DNA from: Methylobacterium sp. J-070
Lineage (GTDB): Bacteria; Pseudomonadota; Alphaproteobacteria; Rhizobiales; Beijerinckiaceae
DNA: 64,000 nucleotides
Direction of reading: 5' to 3'
Assembly: GCF_022829385.1 (NCBI RefSeq)
Contig: NZ_JAKSXX010000142.1
Location: 1 to 64,000, forward strand
The notes under the pieces were generated by a model. The model had not been told where the DNA came from and did not search any database. It was given only the letters and a program-made list of their open reading frames with translations. Shown here piece after piece: positions 42,889 through 50,752 of this stretch (position 1 is the stretch's first letter; every line of letters starts with the position of its first letter). The position numbers and the translations under genes are program-made.

Positions 42889-45012
42889 ATGCGAACCCTA
42901 TCCCGACCCCTGGCCTGCGCGGCGGCTCTCGCCCTGACCGTCTACCTCCCCGTCCCCGCCGCGATGGCGGCCGATCCCGCGACCCCGCGCCCGGCCGCGG
43001 AGGTCGCGGCCTACGCCGACTGGTCCGGCGGCTATATCGGCCTCGAAGGCAGCGCCGGCGGATCCTACGGAGCCTACAATTTCGGCCCGGCCACGGTCGG
43101 CGGCCGGCCCGTCCCGGCCTTCAAGAGCGGCGACGCCACCGGCCGCAGCGACCAGGGGCGGAACGCCACCACGGCGGTCGGCGGCGCCTTCGGCGGCTGG
43201 AACTGGCAGACCGGACCGTGGGTCTACGGGGCGGAGGCGAGCCTCGACGCGGCGAACCTGAAGCGGCCGGTCCCCTCGACCATTCCGGGTTTCGGCTACG
43301 CGGAGGTGGACCCGGCCTTCAACATCGTGCGCGCCAAGACCAGCCTTTACGGGACCCTGCGGGCCCGGATCGGCTACAGCTTCGACCGCTACCTGATCTA
43401 CGGCACGTTCGGGCTGGCGGGCGCGAACGCGCGCGTCCTGGCGAACTACCCGGATCTCGACGCGGGCGGGCAGAACACGGCGCGGCGGGACCTCGGCTAC
43501 CTGGGCTTCACCCTGGGGGCGGGCGTGCAATACGCCATCACCGATACGCTCGCCCTCGGGATCGACTACCGCTACGTCGACCTGGGTGGCAGCCGCCGCT
43601 TCCCGCTCGGCGTCGTGCCGGGGGATGCGGGCGGACCGGTCTCGACCCGGGCGAGCTTCACCTCCAACCAGCTCTTCGCCCGGCTGATGTGGTTCCCGGA
43701 CGGGCTGAGGGTCCCGCCGGATCCGGACGAGACCGCCCCGCATGACCCCGACAACGGCGATACCGGCCGGTTCTCCCTGCACGGTCAGACGACCCTGATC
43801 GCCCAGGGGGTGCCGGGCTTCCGCTCGCCCTACGCGGGCGCGCAGAGCCTGATCCCGCACCAGGCCCGTCAGACCACCACGGCCACGATCTTCCTCGGGC
43901 TGAAGCTCACCGACAGCACCGAGATCTACTACAATCCCGAGTTCAGCCAGGGCTTCGGCCTGTCGCGAACGCTCGGGGTCGCCGGCTTCGTCAACGGCGA
44001 GGCCCAGAAGGCCGGCGCCCCGTTCCCGAAGCTGCGCTCGAACCGCTACTACGTGAAGCAGACGATCGGCCTCGGCGGCGAGACCGTGGAGGTGCCCGAC
44101 GGGCCGAACCAGGTCGCCACCCGCTACGATGCCGAGCGGATCACGCTGATCGCCGGCAAGTTCGCGCTCGGCGACTTCTTCGACGGCAACGTCTACGCGC
44201 ATGACCCGCGCGTCGACTTCTTCAACTGGTCGCTCTGGGGTTCATCGGCCTGGGACTTCCCGGCCAACCTGCCCGGCTTCACCCAGGGCGTCTACGCGGA
44301 GTACAACCGCCCCGAATTCGCGATCCGCGCCGCCTACACGCAGGTGCCCAAGGAGCCGTCGAGCGACGTGCTCGACCCGCGGGTGTTCCGGCGCGCCGGG
44401 CTCAACGCCGAGTTCGAGCAGCGCTACGTCCTGCCGGGGCTGGACCAGCCCGGCAAGCTGCGCTTCGGCCTGTTCTCGAATGTCGGCGTCTCGGCCGACA
44501 ACCGGGAGGTCGTGACCCTCACGCAGCTCGGCGCCTTCGACGACATCAACGACGCCGTCGGGGCGACCCGCCGCCCCCGCCGCAAGACCGGCGGCTACAT
44601 CAACCTGGAGCAGGCGCTGACGCCGGAACTCGGCCTGTTCGCCCGCGCCAGCCTGAACGACGGGCGGACGGAGAACATCTCCTTCACGGACATCGACCAG
44701 AGCTTCTCCGGCGGCCTGTCGCTCAAGGGCAGGGCCTGGGACCGGCCGGACGACACGGTCGGGATCGGCGCGGCGATGAACGGCCTCTCGCCCTCGCACC
44801 GCGCCGCCTTCGCGGCGGGCTATTTCGGGCTGCTCATCGGCGACGGGCGCCTGAACTACGGCACCGAGCGGGCGCTGGAGACCTACTACGCCCTCAACCT
44901 CACGAAGTTCGTGACCCTGACCTTCGACTACCAGTTCATCGACAACCCCGGCTACAACCGCGACCGCGGGCCGGCGCACTTCTTCGCCTCGCGGCTGCAC
45001 GCGGATTTCTGA
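42889..45012 (+). CDS. Double-barrel outer-membrane porin (Omp25-like + OprB-like fusion)
   Basis: A 707-residue exported protein. The signal peptide (1-27, ending AMA) is followed by an Omp25/OmpA-type barrel (about 45-270; WSGGYIGLEGSAGG, RARIGYSFDRYLIYGTFG, LGIDYRYVDLG). After a Pro/Asp-rich linker (about 275-295) comes a second barrel of the carbohydrate-selective OprB type (about 300-707; FSLHGQTTLIAQG, EIYYNPEFSQGFGLSRTLG, YALNLTKFVTLTFDYQFIDN, ending HADF). Each half is a full family by itself. The ATG at 42889 starts the signal peptide. It may allow sugar or other solute uptake. Confidence 0.82.
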   Translation: MRTLSRPLACAAALALTVYLPVPAAMAADPATPRPAAEVAAYADWSGGYIGLEGSAGGSYGAYNFGPATVGGRPVPAFKSGDATGRSDQGRNATTAVGGAFGGWNWQTGPWVYGAEASLDAANLKRPVPSTIPGFGYAEVDPAFNIVRAKTSLYGTLRARIGYSFDRYLIYGTFGLAGANARVLANYPDLDAGGQNTARRDLGYLGFTLGAGVQYAITDTLALGIDYRYVDLGGSRRFPLGVVPGDAGGPVSTRASFTSNQLFARLMWFPDGLRVPPDPDETAPHDPDNGDTGRFSLHGQTTLIAQGVPGFRSPYAGAQSLIPHQARQTTTATIFLGLKLTDSTEIYYNPEFSQGFGLSRTLGVAGFVNGEAQKAGAPFPKLRSNRYYVKQTIGLGGETVEVPDGPNQVATRYDAERITLIAGKFALGDFFDGNVYAHDPRVDFFNWSLWGSSAWDFPANLPGFTQGVYAEYNRPEFAIRAAYTQVPKEPSSDVLDPRVFRRAGLNAEFEQRYVLPGLDQPGKLRFGLFSNVGVSADNREVVTLTQLGAFDDINDAVGATRRPRRKTGGYINLEQALTPELGLFARASLNDGRTENISFTDIDQSFSGGLSLKGRAWDRPDDTVGIGAAMNGLSPSHRAAFAAGYFGLLIGDGRLNYGTERALETYYALNLTKFVTLTFDYQFIDNPGYNRDRGPAHFFASRLHADF

Positions 45013-45149
45013 GCGGGCTGTTCCGGCGTGGGTGGATCCGCCGCCTCACGCCGGGCGGCCTCGGCGACATCCGCCTGGGGAGGCATGAACCGGACTTCCG
45101 AGATGCGCGCGCCGTCAGCACCGACGCACGCCGCCCCTTCGGTGAACGG

Positions 45150-45890
45150 TCAATCGGACGTTTCGGCCCCCTCCATCGCGGTCGCCCCAAAAATAGCCTC
45201 GAACGCCGCCCGCAGATGCATGTCGACCTCGGCCAAGCTCACCGGCAGTCCGAGATCGACGAGGCTCGTCACCCCGTGCTCCCGGACGCCGCACGGGACG
45301 ATCCCGTCGAAATGCGACAGGTCCGGCTCGACGTTCAGGCTGATCCCGTGGAAGCTCACCCAGCGGCGCACCCGGATGCCGATCGCCGCGATCTTGTCCT
45401 CGACCCCGGGCCCCTTCTCGGGGCGGCGCACCCAGACGCCGACCCGGTCCTCCCGGCGCTCGGCGCGGACGTTGAAGGCGTCCAGCGTCGCGATCAGCCA
45501 CGCCTCCAGGCTCGCCACGTAGGCGCGCAGGTCGCGGCTGCGCCGGTCGAGGTCCAGCATCACGTAGGCGACCCGCTGGCCGGGGCCGTGATAGGTGTAT
45601 TGCCCGCCCCGGCCCGTGGCGTGAACCGGGAAGCGCCCCGGCGCCACGAGATCTCCCGGCCGGGCCGAGGTCCCGGCCGTGTAGAGCGGCGGGTGCTCCA
45701 GCAGCCAGACGCATTCGGGCGCCGCGCCGCGGGCGATGGCGTCCGCACGCGCCTCCATCCAGGCGACCGCCGCATCGTAGCCCACGGGGCCGTCGCTCAC
45801 GCGCCAGCCCACCGGCCCCGCGACCGGGTCTGAGCCGGCCCGCTTCGGGAAGGCATGCGGGCTGACCGTGAGGCGGGGCGCGTTTACCAA
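45150..45890 (-). CDS. lipB: Octanoyltransferase (lipoyl-ACP transferase)
   Basis: A 246-residue LipB enzyme that transfers octanoate from acyl carrier protein to lipoyl domains, the first step of lipoate synthesis. It has the family signatures [36 protein letters not shown] (catalytic region) and [20 protein letters not shown], whose lysine just before (DKIAAIGI) is the conserved active-site Lys. [11 protein letters not shown] includes the catalytic Cys. Length is typical. Divergent from the FliN-like gene. Confidence 0.95.
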   Translation of the reverse strand: MVNAPRLTVSPHAFPKRAGSDPVAGPVGWRVSDGPVGYDAAVAWMEARADAIARGAAPECVWLLEHPPLYTAGTSARPGDLVAPGRFPVHATGRGGQYTYHGPGQRVAYVMLDLDRRSRDLRAYVASLEAWLIATLDAFNVRAERREDRVGVWVRRPEKGPGVEDKIAAIGIRVRRWVSFHGISLNVEPDLSHFDGIVPCGVREHGVTSLVDLGLPVSLAEVDMHLRAAFEAIFGATAMEGAETSD

Positions 45891-45993
45891 GACTTCACCA
45901 TCCTGCGTCGATGGTCGAAGCCTTCAACACCCGCGGCCGGCGGTTGCAAGGGTTCGCCCGAACGGGACCGGCTGCGAGACGGGATGGCGGACG

Positions 45994-46299
45994 GTGGCGG
46001 TCTTCGAGACCCTCAAGGTCGATCTGACGGTGGTGCTCGGCCGCGCGCGGATGCCGTTGCACATGCTGCTGCGCATGGGCCGTGGTGCCGTGATCGAACT
46101 GGAGGCCAGCGAGAGCGACATGGTCGAGATCCTGGCCAACGACCATCCGATCGCCCGCGGGCAGATCGTGGTGACGGGCGACCGCATCTCCGTCGAGGTG
46201 ACGGAGCTGATCCGCAAGGCCGCGTCGATCGTCGAGCCGGGCGCCTGCATCGGCGAGGGTGCGGCGTCGCTCCTGGACGCGGGCTACGATCCGGTGTGA
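45994..46299 (+). CDS. FliN/SpoA-domain flagellar motor-switch-like protein
   Basis: A 101-residue protein with one SpoA (SurF1-like) domain: VDLTVVLGRARMPLHMLLRM and IARGQIVVTGDRISVEVTEL, matching FliN. In flagellated cells FliN forms the C-ring with FliM. The GTG at 45994 is chosen because it gives the family start (VAVFETLKVDLTVVLGRA) and the upstream in-frame residues are unrelated. No other flagellar gene is nearby, so it could be an orphan fliN as in some Methylobacterium, or a related secretion-ring part. Confidence 0.85.
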   Translation: MAVFETLKVDLTVVLGRARMPLHMLLRMGRGAVIELEASESDMVEILANDHPIARGQIVVTGDRISVEVTELIRKAASIVEPGACIGEGAASLLDAGYDPV

Positions 46300-46420
46300 G
46301 CGAAGCGCTTGTCGGCAGCGGGGCGATCTGTTATCCGCTGCGCCGCCGACACGGCGACGCCCTGAGGGATCTCCCGCGGGTCGCGGCGGTCGAGCGAACG
46401 GGCGGATCTTCGCGTCCGAT

Positions 46421-46505
46421 GCGGCCATGGCGGAATTGGTAGACGCGCTAGCTTGAGGTGCTAGTCCCGCGAGGGGTGGAGGTTCGAGTCCTCTTGGCCG
46501 CACCA
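46421..46505 (+). tRNA. tRNA-Leu (anticodon GAG)
   Basis: An 85-nt class II tRNA. The acceptor stem is GCGGCCA with TGGCCGC at the 3' end and an encoded CCA. The D-loop is GGCGGAATTGGTAGACGC, the anticodon arm CTAGC-TTGAGGT-GCTAG reads GAG, a variable arm follows (TCCCGCGAGGGG), and the T-arm is GGTTCGAGTCC. All elements are intact, and the gene decodes CUC/CUU. Confidence 0.96.
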
Positions 46506-46604
46506 ACCTTTTCTCGAACGCTGAGACGAGGTTCGGGGCAGTAGGCGCCGATACCGGCGAGCCGGCTCCGACGCGACGTCCGGCGCCGCAGGGCCGGTCG
46601 CCGG

Positions 46605-48599
46605 TCAGTCCGTAGAGCCTTCCGGAAGGCCCGCCATCCGCAGCCCCTCCACGATCGACCGGTACTCTTCCAGAAACGTCGGATTGTCCGACCAGCGTTC
46701 GTTGGCCCATCGCTGCACGGTATAGCCCGGCATCAGCTTGAGGATCTCCGCGGCCGCCGCCGCGGCCTCGGACTTTTTCCCGAGCCAAGCGTAGCCCGCG
46801 GCCAGATCGACGTAGGACAGCCAGTAGGGGCCGGCGGCCACCGACTTGTGGCACCAGGGGATCGCCTCGTCCCACCGCTTCTGGTGCGTGTACGAATGGC
46901 AGACGAAATAGTACCAGACGTTCAGCAACGGGTCCTTGGGGCTCAGGCGTATCGCGTCCAACACGCTCGGTATGGCCGCCGCGGCATGACCCGTCAGGGT
47001 CGCGATGTGGCCACGCAGGGCATACGCCATCGCGTAGTTTCGATCCTTGGCGATGGCCGCCTCGTACATCGACAGCGCCGCTTCGAACTGCCTGGACGCG
47101 CGCAGCACATCGCCCTTGGTGACGTAGCCCAGGGCATCGTCCGGGTAGGCGGCCTGATACCGGGTCACGAGGCTGTCGGCCTCCATGATGTCCTGTGACT
47201 TGTCGGCACTCCAGGACATCCCGAGCCGCACAATATCGGTGCGGGCGAGGCCGATCAGCGCCCGGGGACTGCTCGCGTCCAGCGCCAGCGACGCCTTGAA
47301 CAGCGCCGCCGCCTCGGTGGTGTTCGCGAGCGAACGCGGACGGTTCAGGAAGGACCATCCGCGCAGCGCGAGGTCGGCCGCATCCGGATTGGCGCGGCGC
47401 TCCCGCAGCGAGCGCAGGCTCTCGGCTTCGGTCAACTGCACGTCGAGGGAGCGCGCCAAGTGGGCGACGAACTCCGTCTGCAACGTCCCGAGACGGCTGC
47501 GCTCACCCTCGAAACGATCGGCCCAGACATGCCCCCCGGTATCGGTGGCGATGAGCTGCGCGTTGAGGACGATGTGGTTGTCCGTCCGGCGGACACTGCC
47601 CTCGAGCACGTAGCGCACGCCGAGGTCGCGACCGACCTGTTTCACGTCGACGGCCTTGCCCTTGTAGGTGAACGCCGTGTTGCGGGCGATCACGAAGCTG
47701 CCGGCCAGATGCGACAGGTCGGTGGTCAGATCCTCCGTCAGCCCGTCGGCGAAGAAGTCCTGCTCCGGATCGGCGCTCAAATTGGCGAAGGGCAGCACCA
47801 CCAGCGACAGGGACGGCAGCGGTCGCGGCGGCAGGCCGTTCTGGACCGCCAGCGTCGTCTCGGCCCTGGGCCCCGGCGAACGCCCCATCCACCAGATCGC
47901 GGCCCCGACCGATCCGGCCGCCGCCGCGACGACCAGGAGCGCCGCGGCGCGCAGGTTGCGGCCCGTTCGGACCGAAGGCGGGGGCGCCGGGGACGGGACG
48001 GAGCGGATCGCCCCCTGCGCCGCGTCGGGACCGTCCTCGGCGTCGTCGTCCGCGTCGTCGGGCAGGGCCACCGCCTGCACCGCCGCGGCCGACAGGGCGA
48101 ACACGCCGACCGGGCGGGCGATGTTCTTGAGATCGAGCTTTCCCCGGTCCTCGAACCGGCAGGGCAGCCGGTCGCGCACCTGATCGTGGACCGAGCGCGA
48201 CACGCACAAGCCGCCCGGCTCGGCCAGCGGCTCGAGCCGGGCGGCGACGTTGACGCCGTCCCCGAAAAGGTCGCCGTCGGGCTGCGCCACCACGTCGCCG
48301 ACGGTGATGCCGCACCGCAGCCGGAAGCGCCGGTCCTCGGGCAGGGCCGGCTCCCGGCCGGCCAGGGCCTGCTGGATGCGCACCGCACAGGCCACGGCCC
48401 GCAGGGGGCTGGGGAACTCCACCAGCAGGCCGTCGCCCATCGATTTCACGATCCGGCCCTGGGCGGCCTGGATGGCCGGGTCGGTGACCTCGCGGCGCAG
48501 CGCTTTCAGACGTCGGATCGTGCCGCCCTCGTCGGCGCCCATCATCCGGCTGTAGCCGACGATATCGGCCACAAGGATCGCCGCCAGACGCCTCGTCAT
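46605..48599 (-). CDS. Adenylate/guanylate cyclase-TPR protein with central transmembrane helix
   Basis: A 664-residue protein. The N-terminal class III cyclase domain (1-170) has both metal Asp residues, D12 (LVADIVGYS) and D56 (SMGDGLLVEF), and GDGVNVAARLEPLAEPGG. A single transmembrane helix (about 216-236) follows, then a FlgO/TolB-like domain (LSLVVLPFANLSADPEQDFF, DGLTEDLTTDLS) and a C-terminal TPR array (about 390-640). The architecture is common in rhizobia and usually annotated as adenylate cyclase. The periplasmic TPR part may sense a partner protein. Unlinked to other signalling genes here. Confidence 0.9.
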   Translation of the reverse strand: MTRRLAAILVADIVGYSRMMGADEGGTIRRLKALRREVTDPAIQAAQGRIVKSMGDGLLVEFPSPLRAVACAVRIQQALAGREPALPEDRRFRLRCGITVGDVVAQPDGDLFGDGVNVAARLEPLAEPGGLCVSRSVHDQVRDRLPCRFEDRGKLDLKNIARPVGVFALSAAAVQAVALPDDADDDAEDGPDAAQGAIRSVPSPAPPPSVRTGRNLRAAALLVVAAAAGSVGAAIWWMGRSPGPRAETTLAVQNGLPPRPLPSLSLVVLPFANLSADPEQDFFADGLTEDLTTDLSHLAGSFVIARNTAFTYKGKAVDVKQVGRDLGVRYVLEGSVRRTDNHIVLNAQLIATDTGGHVWADRFEGERSRLGTLQTEFVAHLARSLDVQLTEAESLRSLRERRANPDAADLALRGWSFLNRPRSLANTTEAAALFKASLALDASSPRALIGLARTDIVRLGMSWSADKSQDIMEADSLVTRYQAAYPDDALGYVTKGDVLRASRQFEAALSMYEAAIAKDRNYAMAYALRGHIATLTGHAAAAIPSVLDAIRLSPKDPLLNVWYYFVCHSYTHQKRWDEAIPWCHKSVAAGPYWLSYVDLAAGYAWLGKKSEAAAAAAEILKLMPGYTVQRWANERWSDNPTFLEEYRSIVEGLRMAGLPEGSTD

Positions 48600-48791
48600 C
48601 TTCCGTATGGCCTCACGCGCGCGGCTCTTCGGACGCGGCCCTCGATTGGGACGGTCATAGCATGAAGGCGACCGCGGGAGGCAAGTCTCTGGGCACCAAT
48701 ACTCAACTTAGTCGGAGGCGTGCGGATCAGCACCGCCGTAAAAACAGCATTCGCTCATCCTGAACCCTCGATCCCATCGAGGAGGCGGCCG

Positions 48792-49013
48792 ATGTTGAAC
48801 AGGATCGTTCTTTCTCTGAAGTCGTGGCTGGTCGAGAGGCGCAACGTCCGTGCCCTGTGCCGGCTCGATTGCCGGTGCCTCGAGGATATCGGACTGGATC
48901 CCGGAGAGGTGACGGGGGGCGTCGGTCGCCTGTGCCACCGGATACGACATCACCCATCCTGGGACGACGACGCCGGGCATCTGACACACGCGCAATCGAG
49001 GGGCGGTGGCTGA
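48792..49013 (+). CDS. DUF1127 (YjiS-like) small protein
   Basis: A 73-residue Arg-rich protein with the DUF1127 signature LCRLDCRCLEDIGLDPGEVT (usual form L-x-x-L-D-D-R-x-L-x-D-I-G-L). Such proteins in alphaproteobacteria affect RNA turnover and phosphate or stress responses. The ATG at 48792 (MLNRIVLSLKSWLVERR) is the family start, so the ORF's upstream extension from 48720 is excluded. Cys replaces the second Asp in the motif, a mild divergence. Confidence 0.82.
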   Translation: MLNRIVLSLKSWLVERRNVRALCRLDCRCLEDIGLDPGEVTGGVGRLCHRIRHHPSWDDDAGHLTHAQSRGGG

Positions 49014-49109
49014 GCCGGACGGCCCGGGACGGCCGGACGCCGGAACCAGCCTGGACAGCTTGGGGTTTATGTCGAACTCCGGATCTGCAACCCTACGAAC
49101 AGAGTGCCT

Positions 49110-49937
49110 ATGCGCGCGCCTCTGAAGTCCGTTCTCGCCGTCGGGGTCGCCTTCGCCGCAGGGGTGGCGGCGACCGCCGCCATCGTGGGCTCCCGGCCCG
49201 AGACGGCGGCCGTCCGGCAGGGCATGATGCGGGCAGGCCCCCAGACGGCCGGGACCGGGGCGCCGACGGCGGTCGCCGCCCTCTCGCCCGCGCCGGAGGC
49301 CCCGTCGAGTGGCGTCGCACCGTCCGCGTCGAATGCCTGGACAGACCCGGTCCGGCAGCGCGCTGGGGCGCCGGCCGCCAGGCCGCCGCTGCCCCCGTTG
49401 GTGTTCCACGTGGACCGCGCACAGGAGCGGGCACAGGACAATGCGGCCCGGGTGAGCGCGCCGCCCGACGACGATGCCGCGAACCACGGTGCGACCGCCC
49501 GCGTCCCGCCGCGCCGGCCGAAACCGTCCGACCTGCTCGCGAAGCTGGAGGATCGCCGCGACCCGGCCCCCGCGCCAGACGTGGCGGACCGGCCCTCGCC
49601 AGCCCGTCCGTCGGCGCTTGCGCCGGCTCCCAGACAGCAGGCGCCGCGGCAAGCGGCCGGTCCCCAGCGTAAGCCCGGCGGCGTCCGCACCGCGTCGACC
49701 GACGTGGACCAGGACGAGGCCCGTTTCGCCCCCGAGAGGCCGGCGCGGCGGCTCGTCCGCGCGCGGCGGGACGAGGTGCTGATGGCGTCCGGGCCGTATC
49801 CGCTGCGGCATGTCGAGTTTCTCGACCGCTACGAGCGAGATGCGCCGGACTGGCCGCAAGACCGGGCACCCGTCTATCGGCGCAGGGTCACCGCGGCCGA
49901 GACCGGCGGCGTCATGCGCTGGCTCGGGGTGCCTTGA
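49110..49937 (+). CDS. Membrane-anchored Pro/Ala-rich hypothetical protein
   Basis: A 275-residue protein: one N-terminal hydrophobic segment (about 6-27), then a long Ala/Pro/Arg-rich low-complexity region (about 30-220), and a compact C-terminal end (VLMASGPYPLRHVEFLDRYE). It is probably a periplasmic single-pass protein. Nothing in it identifies a function. The GTG at 49104 two codons earlier is an equally possible start. It is followed after 27 bp by another exported protein gene, so the two may be one operon. Confidence 0.6.
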   Translation: MRAPLKSVLAVGVAFAAGVAATAAIVGSRPETAAVRQGMMRAGPQTAGTGAPTAVAALSPAPEAPSSGVAPSASNAWTDPVRQRAGAPAARPPLPPLVFHVDRAQERAQDNAARVSAPPDDDAANHGATARVPPRRPKPSDLLAKLEDRRDPAPAPDVADRPSPARPSALAPAPRQQAPRQAAGPQRKPGGVRTASTDVDQDEARFAPERPARRLVRARRDEVLMASGPYPLRHVEFLDRYERDAPDWPQDRAPVYRRRVTAAETGGVMRWLGVP

Positions 49938-49964
49938 ACCTCCCCTCCTCCTGAAGGATTCGCA

Positions 49965-50465
49965 GTGGCTCGCATGACGATACTCCGGGTCCTGGCCGTC
50001 GGTGCGGTCGCCCTCGCCTTCCCGCGCGCGGCCGAGGCCCTAGGCCCCGAGGACATGCGCACCCGCACGGCGTTCATCGCGGATCGCTACTTGCAGATCT
50101 GGTCCTCGAACAACCTCAGCCCCGTCGCCGAGGTGCCGTACATGTACGGGCGGACCGTGACGTTCTACGGCAAGACCTACACCCGCGCCGATCTGCAGGC
50201 GGAGAAGCAGCGCGCCATCGCCCAATGGCCGGTGCGGCACTACGTGCACCGGCCGGGTACGATGCGGGTCCTCTGCAACGTCGAGGCCCGCAAATGTGCC
50301 GCGCGCTCCACGATCGACTTCACGGTCGCCAATCCGGATCGGCGGACCGGCAAGAGCGGTTCGGCGAAGTTCGATCTCGGCGTCAGTTTCGCCGGCCCGC
50401 GTCCGGTGATCCTCTACGAGGGCGGGAGCCTGAACCGGCGCCGCACCGCTGCGCAGGACGGATGA
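49965..50465 (+). CDS. Exported hypothetical protein, 166 residues
   Basis: The signal peptide (about 1-25, ending AAEA) is followed by a conserved-looking domain: IADRYLQIWSSNNLSPVAEV, VPYMYGRTVTFYGKTYTRAD, PVRHYVHRPGTMRVLCN and TIDFTVANPDRRTGKSG. Cysteines C103 and C110 (by count near VLCNVEARKCA) may form a disulfide. The pattern resembles C-terminal domains attached to caspase-like or SH3 proteins in rhizobia, but I cannot name it. GAAGGA 7-8 bp upstream supports the GTG start at 49965. Confidence 0.65.
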   Translation: MARMTILRVLAVGAVALAFPRAAEALGPEDMRTRTAFIADRYLQIWSSNNLSPVAEVPYMYGRTVTFYGKTYTRADLQAEKQRAIAQWPVRHYVHRPGTMRVLCNVEARKCAARSTIDFTVANPDRRTGKSGSAKFDLGVSFAGPRPVILYEGGSLNRRRTAAQDG

Positions 50466-50752
50466 ACCGCGTCCGCACGCGATCCGGCCGCGCCTCGGCG
50501 GGCCACCGGGGTGAGGCACAGGTTCGGGCTCGCGCCGCGCATCCATCCGCCAGACTACGCGCGTAAAATTTCCCCCTCTCCAAGTCATTCGCCCGTCAGA
50601 GCCGGAAACGATATCGTTTCCTCTGCCGCACGATGCGGTACGTGCACTGCGACGTGACGCTTCTGAACACTCCCGGACAAGGGACGATTCCGCTTTCGTC
50701 GCTTCGGTCCGGGCCGTAGACTGGCGGAATTACGCCCGCGAGTCCGATCCGC

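Noticed and set aside
46421-46505. Integration site of a genomic island at tRNA-Leu
   Set aside because: No integrase gene and no repeated copy of the tRNA 3' end was noticed downstream.
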